DNA from: Dyadobacter sp.
GTDB taxonomy: Bacteria > Bacteroidota > Bacteroidia > Cytophagales > Spirosomataceae
Direction of reading: 5' to 3'
Length of the DNA stretch: 64,000 bases
NCBI RefSeq assembly: GCF_017744695.1
Contig: NZ_JAGIAS010000001.1
Coordinates: 897,013-961,012 of the forward strand
Shown here: positions 35,770 to 44,248 of the stretch, one piece after another
Layout: each line of letters begins with the position of its first letter
Position numbering within the stretch: the stretch's first letter is position 1
The notes under the pieces: model-generated
The model's database searches: none
What the model was told of the DNA's origin: nothing
What the model saw: only the letters and a program-made list of their open reading frames with translations
Position numbers and translations under genes: made by a program

Positions 35770-37179
35770 ATGATCAACCAGGACTATGATCTGATCGTCA
35801 TCGGCTCCGGGCCGGGCGGGTACACCGCGGCCATTCGGGCCTCTCAACTGGGCTATAAAACAGCCATTATCGAAAAGTACAACAACCTTGGCGGCACCTG
35901 CACCAATGTAGGCTGCATTCCTGCCAAGGCATTGCTCGACAGCTCCGAACATTACCATGATGCCGAAACACGCTTTGCGAATTTCGGCATCATGGTTAAA
36001 GGGCTTTCGCTGGATGTGAAGCAGTTCTTCGGGCGCAAAAGCGAGGTGGTATCACAGAATGTGGCGGGTATTAATTTTCTCATGAAGAAAAACAAGATCG
36101 CCGTCATTTATGGTACCGCGCGGTTTCTCTCTAACGAGCGCATTGCTGTGAAAAGCGCCGACGGTTCGGAGCAGGAGTATCAAAGCAAATACACGATCAT
36201 CGCAACGGGTTCGAAGCCGATTTCGCTGCCCAATGCGGCAATCGATAAAAAACGCATTATTTCTTCTACCGAGGCACTGTCGCTGAACGAAATCCCGGCC
36301 ACCATGTCGGTGATCGGCGGCGGGGTAATTGGCGTGGAAATGGCGTCGGTATATGCACGGCTCGGCACCAAAGTGACCATCATCGAATACGCTGCCAACC
36401 TCGTCCCTACCATGGACAAGGAGCTGACGACCGAACTGAAAAAGATCCTCACCAAATCGGGCATCGACATACTCCTCAGCCAGCGTGTCGATTCGGCAGT
36501 GAGCGACGGCAAAAAAGTGACGGTCAAATACACCGGCGCAGACCAGAAACAGCAGGAAATCACGACCGATTATTGCATGGTCGCCGTAGGCAGGAAGCCT
36601 TACACCGACGGGTTGGGCCTAGAAAACACCGCTATCCAGAAAGACGACCGCGGCCGGATCGTGACCAATGCAACGTTCCAGACGGCCGTCCCGAATGTGT
36701 ACGCCATCGGCGACGTCATCAAAGGCCCGATGCTTGCTCATAAAGCGGAAGATGAAGCAATCGCAGCGGTAGAAGGCATTCACGGTCATCCGCACCAAAT
36801 CAACTACGACCGCATTCCGGGCGTCGTTTACAGCTGGCCGGAAGTGGCGAGTGTGGGACTTACGGAAGAGCAGCTCAAAGAGCAGGGCATTCCTTATAAC
36901 AAAGGTAAATTCCCGTTCTCTGCGAGCGGACGCGGCCGCGCGGCCGGCGACACGTCCGGTTTCGCCAAAGTCCTCTCGGATCCGAAATACGGAGAGGTTC
37001 TCGGCGTGCACATCATCGGTGCCCGCGCCGCTGACCTGATCGCCCAGGCGGTCACGATCATGGAATATGAAATTACGGATCTGGCCTCGTCGACGATCTC
37101 CTACGCGCACCCGACGTACGCGGAAGCGCTGAAAGAAGCGTTCCTGACCGCATCCGGGCGTGGCGCTTTGAATATGTAA
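35770..37179 (+). CDS. lpdA: dihydrolipoyl dehydrogenase
   Basis: A 469-residue flavoprotein disulfide reductase. FAD-binding GSGPGGYTAAIRASQLG is near the N-terminus, the redox pair is GGTCTNVGCIPAKALL (CxxxxC), the NAD-binding loop is VIGGGVIGVEMASVY, VYAIGDV binds FAD, and the C-terminal dimer domain has ISYAHPTYAEAL (active-site His and Glu region HPT-x-x-E). Length and motifs are those of E3 of the pyruvate and 2-oxoglutarate dehydrogenase complexes. No other complex gene is adjacent. Confidence 0.95.
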   Translation: MINQDYDLIVIGSGPGGYTAAIRASQLGYKTAIIEKYNNLGGTCTNVGCIPAKALLDSSEHYHDAETRFANFGIMVKGLSLDVKQFFGRKSEVVSQNVAGINFLMKKNKIAVIYGTARFLSNERIAVKSADGSEQEYQSKYTIIATGSKPISLPNAAIDKKRIISSTEALSLNEIPATMSVIGGGVIGVEMASVYARLGTKVTIIEYAANLVPTMDKELTTELKKILTKSGIDILLSQRVDSAVSDGKKVTVKYTGADQKQQEITTDYCMVAVGRKPYTDGLGLENTAIQKDDRGRIVTNATFQTAVPNVYAIGDVIKGPMLAHKAEDEAIAAVEGIHGHPHQINYDRIPGVVYSWPEVASVGLTEEQLKEQGIPYNKGKFPFSASGRGRAAGDTSGFAKVLSDPKYGEVLGVHIIGARAADLIAQAVTIMEYEITDLASSTISYAHPTYAEALKEAFLTASGRGALNM

Positions 37180-37181
37180 AA

Positions 37182-37313
37182 GTGGCGCGAAGCTCTTGCT
37201 TCGTACGGGTTATTCACAGGCCTCCGGCCGGTCGATAATGCAATGGTCATCTTTTGCATTACTGACCGGCCGGAGGCCTGCACATAACGTGCTTGAAGCA
37301 GGAGCTTCACGCC
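37182..37313. repeat. long imperfect inverted repeat after lpdA
   Basis: Two arms of about 60 bp mirror each other: the outer parts share GAAGCTC-TGCTTC, the core CAGGCCTCCGGCCGGTC (37217-37233) pairs perfectly with 37264-37280, and TAATGCAA (37236-37243) with TTGCATTA (37254-37261). It lies between two convergent genes and could act as a bidirectional terminator or be a REP/MITE-like mobile unit. Confidence 0.8.
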
Positions 37314-37322
37314 ATCTTCACT

Positions 37323-37494
37323 GTTGTTGTTACATGCCCTACGGCATTATCCAGTGTATATTCGAGCTGTTCCCTACCAATATTTCATCGCTAACGCGAT
37401 TATATATTCCACAATAGTGCCGTCAGACACATAATATTGGTAGCCAGACGTTTTGGCCCGACATTACAAAATTCCGTAGGAATGTAACAACAAC
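37323..37494. repeat. second, nested inverted-repeat element
   Basis: The outer arms are 37323-37348 (GTTGTTGTTACAT, then CCCTACGGCATT) and 37470-37494 (AATTCCGTAGGAAT, then GTAACAACAAC). Each arm contains its own small hairpin (ATGCC-CTAC-GGCAT; ATTCC-GTA-GGAAT), and a third, ATCGC-TAAC-GCGAT, lies near 37387-37400. An inner pair, CTACCAATATT and AATATTGGTAG, is nested between. No gene is seen in this 327-bp gap. Confidence 0.75.
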
Positions 37495-37506
37495 GACAAT
37501 TTCCTC

Positions 37507-38493
37507 TTATGATTCAACAGGGAACGGCCCTTCTTCAAATTCCTCTTCATGATATCCCTTGCTGCCGACTTCCCGCGCCAGATCGCTCCGGAAATCGGCA
37601 CCGTTACGCAAACTTTGCAGCACGTGGGCAAAATCGTACTCCGGCTTCCATCCCAGCTCCTGCCGCGCACGCTCATTCACATACACGCGATCGATTTCCG
37701 GAAATAACTTCCAGCCCCGGGTATCAAAAAGCGCTTCGCATTCAGGATACAGCGAGCAGACGACCCCGGGCGCATCGGTGTGCAACCGTGCCAGGTGCGA
37801 AGGCGTGAACGGCGTGGTCGCCGAAATAATGTATTTGCCGAAACCGATCGTTCCGGCTTTTTCCATGGCTAACAGATGCGCCGATACGGCATCGGCAACA
37901 TCGACGCGGCGATAGAGTAATTCCAGCGCCTGCACGTTGGGCGTGTCGTAACGTTTGCGGATTTCGGCATTATCGTCGTCTTCCGGGAAAAAACGCGATG
38001 TACGCAGGATCAGCACCGGCAACCCGCTTTTGCGATGGAAAAGCTCGCACAGGTTTTCCGCGGCCAGCTTGGTAACGCTGTAAATGTTTTTCGGGCGGGG
38101 GACCACTTCCTCGGTAATCCATGCCGCGGGTTCTCCTTTTGCCGGGTTCATCGCCGCACCGAATGTGCTGGTGGTACTCGTAAACAAAAATGCCGAAACA
38201 CCTTGCAGCACGGCCTCTTCGAGCAGGTTAAGCGTGCCGGTAATATTGGTATCCACAAAATCCTGCTTGCTGTGTGTCGCCACGTGCGGCTTATGCAAAG
38301 TTGCCGTGTGCATAACAGTGCGGATACCCCGCATCGCTGTTTTCACAAAATCCCTGTCGGCAATATCGCCGACCAGGTCGGTATAAGCTGAATGTTTAAT
38401 ATCAATGCCTGTGGCTGCCATTCCCCGACTCCTGAGCGTGCGCATAAGCGCCTCACCCAAATGTCCCGCACTACCCGTTACCAGAATACTCAT
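37507..38493 (-). CDS. NAD-dependent epimerase/dehydratase family protein
   Basis: About 328 residues from ATG 38493 (MSILVTGSAGHLGEALMRTL), chosen because the Rossmann motif GSAGHLG begins there. The extended SDR catalytic pair YSVTK (Tyr, Lys) and FTSTTSTFGA (Ser/Thr) are visible. The family reduces, epimerises or dehydrates nucleotide sugars and related compounds. A divergent AraC gene starts 89 bp away and may control it. The C-terminal tail is acidic (EEEFEEGPF). The exact substrate is unknown. Confidence 0.88.
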   Translation of the reverse strand: MSILVTGSAGHLGEALMRTLRSRGMAATGIDIKHSAYTDLVGDIADRDFVKTAMRGIRTVMHTATLHKPHVATHSKQDFVDTNITGTLNLLEEAVLQGVSAFLFTSTTSTFGAAMNPAKGEPAAWITEEVVPRPKNIYSVTKLAAENLCELFHRKSGLPVLILRTSRFFPEDDDNAEIRKRYDTPNVQALELLYRRVDVADAVSAHLLAMEKAGTIGFGKYIISATTPFTPSHLARLHTDAPGVVCSLYPECEALFDTRGWKLFPEIDRVYVNERARQELGWKPEYDFAHVLQSLRNGADFRSDLAREVGSKGYHEEEFEEGPFPVES

Positions 38494-38582
38494 TGTTGTT
38501 TCAAATCTGTTTTCCGGCAAAGGTAGGTGCCCCGGGTTTCGAAAAATATTGGGATAGCCAATAAAAACATTGAAATTTGTGC

Positions 38583-39593
38583 ATGGCCTATATCATTGAT
38601 AATGAATCATACAGGGAAATCGCGGGCAGAAAGTTCCTTTCGCAGTCCTCGGTGGATACCTTCGAACATGACGCGCCGCGGATACCTTTCGTGAACCATC
38701 GTGTGAAGAATATCTATGCACGCAATTTCGGGATTATCCGTTTCCAGGCCGATTTTTTGCAGGATATGCAAATCCGCGGCATGAAAAGCGACCCGCATAT
38801 CAGCTTGCATTTCCAGGTGACGGGCCATTCCAATGCACATTTCCGGGATATTCCGGGCGAACACCCCTTGCGGCCGGCCGAGTACAATATTTATTATTCC
38901 GAAAATTTCGATTCGGACATCTTCTACAACCGTCAAAAAGGCTTTGAATACCTTGCATTAATTCTGAAAAAGGAGTATTTGCTCCAATTCCTGCAACAAA
39001 ACGGCAATCCGGTTAAACAGCTGGAAAATGCGCTGGAAAACGGGCAGCCGCTGGCGCTTTTCGACAGAGCGGCACCGGTAAGTGGTGAAATGCATTCGGT
39101 CCTGCACCGCATATTGCATGCGCCGGTGGCCGACGACCTTTCGGAAATGTACCTGAACGGCAAAATCCTCGAATTACTCGCCCTGCAATTGCAGCAGTAC
39201 AGGCAGGAGCACCATGCGCTCAGCTTACCTGCCGGGGCCGGGCAGGAGCTCGCCGAAATTTACGAATACCTCAGTACCCATTTTCTGACGCCGCATTCAT
39301 TGGAAAGTGTTGCCCAAAACACGCGGCTGTCGGAACACCAGATTCGTGAAGGTTTCAAATTGAAATACAATACCACGGTATACGGCCTGATCCACGAAAA
39401 AAGAATGCTCCATGCCCGCCAATTGCTGCTCGACACCGGGTTGACGGTCGATGAGGTGGCGGAAGTCGTGGGATATTCTACCGGCAGCAATTTCATTCAG
39501 GCATTTAAAAGGAAGTTCGGCATTACGCCCAAGCAAATGCAGTTGCGGCAGAAGGGCCGCTCAGATCATCCATTTACGCTCGGTGGTAAATGA
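38583..39593 (+). CDS. AraC family transcriptional regulator
   Basis: About 336 residues from ATG 38583. The sensor half is not recognisable by eye, while residues about 220-330 are an AraC double HTH: PHSLESVAQNTRLSEHQIRE and LTVDEVAEVVGYSTGSNFIQ, ending FKRKFGITPKQMQ. It is divergent from the epimerase gene. Its 3' end overlaps the convergent CDF-like gene by 33 bp. Confidence 0.9.
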   Translation: MAYIIDNESYREIAGRKFLSQSSVDTFEHDAPRIPFVNHRVKNIYARNFGIIRFQADFLQDMQIRGMKSDPHISLHFQVTGHSNAHFRDIPGEHPLRPAEYNIYYSENFDSDIFYNRQKGFEYLALILKKEYLLQFLQQNGNPVKQLENALENGQPLALFDRAAPVSGEMHSVLHRILHAPVADDLSEMYLNGKILELLALQLQQYRQEHHALSLPAGAGQELAEIYEYLSTHFLTPHSLESVAQNTRLSEHQIREGFKLKYNTTVYGLIHEKRMLHARQLLLDTGLTVDEVAEVVGYSTGSNFIQAFKRKFGITPKQMQLRQKGRSDHPFTLGGK

Positions 39594-40478
39594 AATGGTG
39601 AGCCACATTTTATAGTCTCCCCGAATGTGGTCGTACAACTCCTGCCTGATCGCATCGAGCTCTTTCACCTGCGTATGCGCAAGTTCTTCGGGCAGCAAAA
39701 AATCGATTTCGATGGTGTAACTGCTCCCGGTTTTGGCGACGCGTACGTATTCATCGATAAAGCCGTAGTGCTTGGAGATCGCTTCGGCCTCCTGGTGAAT
39801 TTTTTCCTCCACCTCGTCATCGGGCGCAAATTGGAGCAATTCCCGGATGTTCTTCCAAAAAGTACTGACCGGAATACGTAGGAAAAGAATGGAAATGATG
39901 ATCACCATCCCCGGATCGAGGTAAGGTATCAGGAAGGCCATCGAGGTTCCGCGCAGAAAGTACCCCAACGACAGTACCACCAATACACCCGTACTCAGCA
40001 GCGCATCGAGCTGCCATTCGGTGGCCTCGATGCGCACATATTCCGAGCGGATTTGCAGCGCTTTTCGCCTGAAATACAACCAGAGTAAAAAACACCCGAT
40101 GATGGAGGCTATCAGGTAGGGCAATGCAATATCGAGCTCGACGAACTTTCCGCCACCGATAATGTCCATCACCGACGTTGCGAGCGAATATAAACAGAGG
40201 AAGATGATCACGGCCGATTGCAATGTCATCGAAAACGGCTCAAATTGCGCCCGTCCGAAAGGGAGGTCGTCATCGTCGGGTTTGCGGACGAAGTTGTTTA
40301 CCAGCAACGACACCCCCGACAGGCTGATCCCGACCATCGAAAAAAGGGCGTCGAAAATAATGGATTTGGAATCACCGGCTATACCGACGATAATGGCCCA
40401 GATCGTAAAAGCCGAACCGGTAATGATCGAAAGCTTGATCAGCCGCCGCTCCCTGAGCCGTTTTTGTCTCTCATTCAT
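39561..40478 (-). CDS. cation diffusion facilitator (CDF)-like transporter with altered metal site
   Basis: A 305-residue protein with about six membrane segments (from IITGSAFTIWAIIVGIAG) and a cytoplasmic C-terminal domain, as in the CDF family. In canonical members TM2 reads like DALHSLSD and TM5 HHRSD. Here the matching places read DALFSMVG and EWQLDALLS, so His and Asp of the transport site are largely replaced (Phe, Gly, Glu). It may move another ion or have lost metal transport. It belongs by look to the YbdO-like branch (inference). Confidence 0.82.
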   Translation of the reverse strand: MNERQKRLRERRLIKLSIITGSAFTIWAIIVGIAGDSKSIIFDALFSMVGISLSGVSLLVNNFVRKPDDDDLPFGRAQFEPFSMTLQSAVIIFLCLYSLATSVMDIIGGGKFVELDIALPYLIASIIGCFLLWLYFRRKALQIRSEYVRIEATEWQLDALLSTGVLVVLSLGYFLRGTSMAFLIPYLDPGMVIIISILFLRIPVSTFWKNIRELLQFAPDDEVEEKIHQEAEAISKHYGFIDEYVRVAKTGSSYTIEIDFLLPEELAHTQVKELDAIRQELYDHIRGDYKMWLTISFTTERKWMI

Positions 40479-40616
40479 AAAGCCGGGCGACCGCAGGATA
40501 CCGCGCGATCACCCTGAATAAGTTAGAAATACCTTTGAAGGAAAGCAAGTTCCGGCCTGCGTATTACCATTTTGTAAAATCAACGCACCGCGACCGCGGC
40601 TGGCTACTTCATCCCG

Positions 40617-41735
40617 TTATTTACCCGCACGGCCAATGCCAAACTGATCGCCTGCGCGTACCGGCTTGTCCCCTGCAAACTGGATCTCCACCATCTTCTC
40701 ACTGGCCACATTGTTGTGAAACTCGTCTGTCAATATGCCGACGATTTTGCGGGTTTTCACATCGATCACCTCCCCGCTCGATGGGTAAGCGTACCGGCCG
40801 TCCATACTGAATGTGACCCAGCCCGGCATGTCCTGAACGGGGATGGTGGTCCGTTGCTGGTAGGGTGGCTTTGCGCTGAAAACATGCATCCGCATATTGT
40901 GGCCGTCGCAAAGCCATATTTCTGTTTCATCGGGCGTGAGGCCGATGCCGTGGCTCGGGTTACCATGCCTGCGTACGGGGCCTCGTTCCCATCCTTCCAC
41001 TTCGATATGCGCAATTTTTGTCCCCTTTCGAATGTCGCCCACCTCGAAACCCAGCAGGCTGTCGACCGTGATGTAAGCCAGCGATTCATCGGCGGTAACG
41101 GTAAATGGCCGCACGTAATTGGCGAACGAACCTACTTTCCGGGTTAGTTCATGTGTTTTAGGATCGGCTATATGCAGCCACGGGCTTGCGATGTCGCCCA
41201 TATACACCGCATTTCCGGAAGCACCGTAGATCGTATTATGCGCCCTTTTGTGCACATTGATCTTTTTAATAATATCGCCCGTTTCGCAGCTGACGACATT
41301 CCAGAAACCCTTTTCCAGCGACGGCAGGTACATGGTGCGGCCGTCCGGAGAAATCGCCATCCGGTCGCAGCCGCCTTCAAATGTCTTCTCCCAAACTACC
41401 TTTTCCGTCGTAAGATCTATGCGTTGCAATCCTTCGATCGTGCTCACGAAAATACTGTTCAGCGGAAGGCTGACCGCTACGCCTTTTACGTTAGAGGGCT
41501 TGCCGTTCGGGTGCAGCCCGCGGGTAGCAATCCGTTTCACGAAGCGGTGATTGTTGTCCATATCAAAAACCAGCAACCCGTGCCCACCGTAACCGAGGTA
41601 ATCCCTGATGCCCGGTGTCGCCACATACAGGTAACGCTTCGTGCCTGAGGCCTTGCGCACCTGCTGCGCGATACCCACATAGGTGAAGGCTATTTGAAGA
41701 AAAATCAACCAGAAACAGGTTCTTTTCATATTCAC
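40617..41735 (-). CDS. secreted YncE-like beta-propeller protein
   Basis: A 372-residue protein with a signal peptide (ending FTYVGIAQQ). Repeated propeller blades are visible: YLYVATPGIRDYLGYGGHGL, GCDRMAISPDGRTMYLPSLE, GIGLTPDETEIWLCDG and MPGWVTFSMDGRYAYPSSGE. This is the YncE/SMP-30-like class of periplasmic seven-bladed propellers. It follows the Gfo/Idh/MocA gene by 9 bp on the same strand, so the pair is an operon. Ligand or activity unknown. Confidence 0.85.
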   Translation of the reverse strand: MNMKRTCFWLIFLQIAFTYVGIAQQVRKASGTKRYLYVATPGIRDYLGYGGHGLLVFDMDNNHRFVKRIATRGLHPNGKPSNVKGVAVSLPLNSIFVSTIEGLQRIDLTTEKVVWEKTFEGGCDRMAISPDGRTMYLPSLEKGFWNVVSCETGDIIKKINVHKRAHNTIYGASGNAVYMGDIASPWLHIADPKTHELTRKVGSFANYVRPFTVTADESLAYITVDSLLGFEVGDIRKGTKIAHIEVEGWERGPVRRHGNPSHGIGLTPDETEIWLCDGHNMRMHVFSAKPPYQQRTTIPVQDMPGWVTFSMDGRYAYPSSGEVIDVKTRKIVGILTDEFHNNVASEKMVEIQFAGDKPVRAGDQFGIGRAGK

Positions 41736-41744
41736 CAGTAAAAT

Positions 41745-43058
41745 TTATGAAACAGAGGGCATTTTGTAACCATTGTGGTATTCCTTGGCGATCAGCTTAT
41801 TGGCTTCATCATCCGTAAACTTTCCTTTTTCTTTGTCCCAATAAATCTTCTTTCCTGTGCGGTAAGCGATATTACCCATTTGCGAGAACACGGCGATGTC
41901 TGCCCCCACCTGGATAGGTGCGTTCAGATCGGTCATTTTTCTGGATTTGACGACCTCAATGAAATTCTTCGCGTGCAGGTCGAGACCATTGTCTACTGAT
42001 TTCTGGAATGCCACGGCTTCCATACGCTTACCTTCGGGAATTACCTCCCAGCCGTCGCGGTTCAGTACCAGTGTTCCGTTGTTGCCGATAAAAGCGATGC
42101 CGTGCCCGCGTGCGTACGGGCCGCCGTCGATCCCCATGGCGTGCTCCCACTGGATGTTAAAATCGTCGAATTCGAACACGGTCGTGAGGGTATCGGGCGT
42201 TTCGGCGCCGGAATCCTGATTGGCAAATTTGCCTCCGGCAGCCATAATGCTGTTGGGGGTAGCAGATTTCATCCCCAATAATGCATAGTCGAGCAAATGC
42301 ACGCCCCAGTCGGTCATCAACCCGCCCGCGTAGTCCCAGAACCACCGGAAATTGAAATGAAAACGGTTGGGGTTGAACGGCCTGTTCTGAGCCGGACCGA
42401 GCCAGCTTTTGTAATCCACACCGGCTGGCGGGTTGCCGTCCGGCAATTTACTGATCGGATTTACCCAGGCGAAATAGCCCCATACTTTCACCAGTCTTAT
42501 TTTCCCAAGCTTGCCCGAATGCACAAAATCGATGGCGTCGCGGAAATGCTTCTGGCTGCGCTGCCATTGCCCTACCTGCACCACACGGTTGTGGCGCTGC
42601 TGAGCCGCGACCATCGCCCGGCATTCGGCAATGGAGTTCCCGATGGGTTTTTCAACATAAATATCCTTCCCGGCCTGACAAGCCTCGACCATCATGAGAC
42701 AATGCCAGTGGTCGGGCGTACCGATCACCACCGCGTCGACATCCTTGTCGGCCAGCAACTGCCGGTAATCGCCATAAGTTTTGACTTTTGCGCCACCTTT
42801 GGCCAGTTCTGCGGCACGCTTGTCGAGCACATTTTTATCGACATCGCACAATGCCACGCATTCCGTCCCCGGGTTTTTAAGGATTGCATTCAGATCGGCC
42901 CAGCCCATTCCATTAATGCCAATCGCTCCAATGCGGATTTTGTCCGCCGGCGAGACTGCTGAGAAAGCCGAAGCCGTGGAAGGAATAATGGCCGATATAC
43001 CAGCCCCGGCGGCAAGGGCCGAAGCAGTACCGAGAAAATCACGTCTGGATTGGGTCAT
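41745..43058 (-). CDS. Gfo/Idh/MocA family oxidoreductase with Tat signal
   Basis: A 437-residue protein with a twin-arginine signal (MTQSRRDFLGTASALAAGAG). The Rossmann motif IGAIGINGMGWADLNAI, the EKP motif YVEKPIGNSIAE and the GVHLLDYAL active region are those of the family. Cofactor-loaded NAD(P) oxidoreductases of this type are exported folded through Tat in Bacteroidota. The substrate is probably a sugar or sugar derivative. The YncE-like gene follows after 9 bp. Confidence 0.92.
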   Translation of the reverse strand: MTQSRRDFLGTASALAAGAGISAIIPSTASAFSAVSPADKIRIGAIGINGMGWADLNAILKNPGTECVALCDVDKNVLDKRAAELAKGGAKVKTYGDYRQLLADKDVDAVVIGTPDHWHCLMMVEACQAGKDIYVEKPIGNSIAECRAMVAAQQRHNRVVQVGQWQRSQKHFRDAIDFVHSGKLGKIRLVKVWGYFAWVNPISKLPDGNPPAGVDYKSWLGPAQNRPFNPNRFHFNFRWFWDYAGGLMTDWGVHLLDYALLGMKSATPNSIMAAGGKFANQDSGAETPDTLTTVFEFDDFNIQWEHAMGIDGGPYARGHGIAFIGNNGTLVLNRDGWEVIPEGKRMEAVAFQKSVDNGLDLHAKNFIEVVKSRKMTDLNAPIQVGADIAVFSQMGNIAYRTGKKIYWDKEKGKFTDDEANKLIAKEYHNGYKMPSVS

Positions 43059-43177
43059 GGGTCGGATCAGGTTGGTTGCTCTCTAAAAAGTGACCAGTTG
43101 ACCGATATTACCCATCAAGCGGGAAAGGAACGCCGGCGACGTCAAGCGTTATGTGTTCACGCCACCGGCAAAAGACG

Positions 43178-43342
43178 TTAGAGGGGGTTACGTGGGGTTG
43201 TGATAATACTGTGAATCAACCTGTCCAGCTCTCTCTCCATATCTTTCAGACGAGCGAGAACGTCGATATCGCGCGTGGCAGCATAGGAATTTTGTAAATC
43301 CCTGACTTCCTTGATCCGAAGTGCAAAACTGAGGAGCGTCAT
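43178..43342 (-). CDS. small conserved-looking hypothetical protein
   Basis: A 54-residue reverse frame from ATG 43342 to TAA 43178. The peptide begins MTLLSFALRIKEVRDLQNSY and continues with charged helices (ATRDIDVLARLKDMERELDR), with a regular amphipathic pattern and Bacteroidota-like codons. It occupies the gap between the oxidoreductase gene and the DUF4136 gene. I recall similar short proteins in Cytophagales but cannot name a family. Confidence 0.5.
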   Translation of the reverse strand: MTLLSFALRIKEVRDLQNSYAATRDIDVLARLKDMERELDRLIHSIITTPRNPL

Positions 43343-43511
43343 GAGTTTGTCGAATTGGTGTTTCAGAATATGATGGCAAAATAAATGCGAATCCGGCGCT
43401 TGTGTACAGGCCTGATGCGATTATAATAAAAATCTAATCCCTCCTGTACGATATGTCCTTTCGGGATATTCCAATGCCTTTCCGGGCTAACATCCTCCCG
43501 ACCCGGGGCGC

Positions 43512-43519
43512 TAATTTTG
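43512..43519 (+). promoter_or_regulatory. candidate -7 element of the DUF4136 gene
   Basis: TAATTTTG matches TAnnTTTG, 66 bp before the start codon. The -33 TTG is missing. Confidence 0.3.
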
Positions 43520-43584
43520 CATTGTTCAAAACAGTGAGCTGCGCAACGCGCATCCACATCCACCTATCACTAAACATCGAAAAC

Positions 43585-44133
43585 ATGAAAACGAACATGA
43601 AATGGGCAGTACTTGCCATGTCGATATTTTTTGCTGCGTGCAGTACAGGGTACAAGCAATTGAAAACTTCCAAAGAAGCGGGCTTCTCGGTCCGCGACTA
43701 CCAGACTTTCAACCTGCAATACACATTCCCGGAAGGCGCTGACACGCTCGCACCACTGTTTGCCGAGAGCAAGGCGCTCGCTACCAAAACGATAGCCAGC
43801 CATATGAAGGACAAGGGGCTTGTAAAAAGCGATAAGCCAGAACTGATGGTTAACCTCTCGGTGAAAGTCCAGGAAAAGTCACAGACCCGGCAAACCGACT
43901 TCCGTACCGACGGCCTGCCGAGGTACATGGGCCAGCGCCGCTACTCTTGGAAAAGCGAGGAAATTGAAATCGGCAAATACCAGGAAGGCACCCTGATCCT
44001 GGACGTGATCGACACCAAAAATGACAGGCTGGTATGGCGTAGCGGGATCAAAGGGGTACTACCCGAAAACACTATCAAAGCCGAAGCCGGCCTCACGGCA
44101 GCGATCAACGACCTGATGGGCAAATTGCAATAA
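43585..44133 (+). CDS. DUF4136 domain lipoprotein
   Basis: About 182 residues from ATG 43585, chosen because a lipoprotein signal starts there (MKTNMKWAVLAMSIFFAACS). The mature part has DYQTFNLQ, a MVNLSVKVQEK strand and the end TLILDVIDTKNDRLVWRSGI with PENTIKAEAGLTAAINDLMG, as in DUF4136 proteins. These are periplasmic or outer-membrane lipoproteins of unknown function in Bacteroidota. A terminator follows at 44162-44191. Confidence 0.85.
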   Translation: MKTNMKWAVLAMSIFFAACSTGYKQLKTSKEAGFSVRDYQTFNLQYTFPEGADTLAPLFAESKALATKTIASHMKDKGLVKSDKPELMVNLSVKVQEKSQTRQTDFRTDGLPRYMGQRRYSWKSEEIEIGKYQEGTLILDVIDTKNDRLVWRSGIKGVLPENTIKAEAGLTAAINDLMGKLQ

Positions 44134-44161
44134 AATACATTTCATCAGCGGCTAAGTAAGG

Positions 44162-44191
44162 CCCGGACGCCGCAAGGTGTTCCGGGTTTTT
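44162..44191 (+). terminator. rho-independent terminator
   Basis: CCCGGACGCC, loop GCAA, GGTGTTCCGGG followed by TTTTT. It ends the DUF4136 transcript. Confidence 0.8.
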
Positions 44192-44248
44192 ACTTTTATA
44201 ATATATTTAGGTGTTGGATTAAGCCGTATTTCATAATTCACACTTCCT

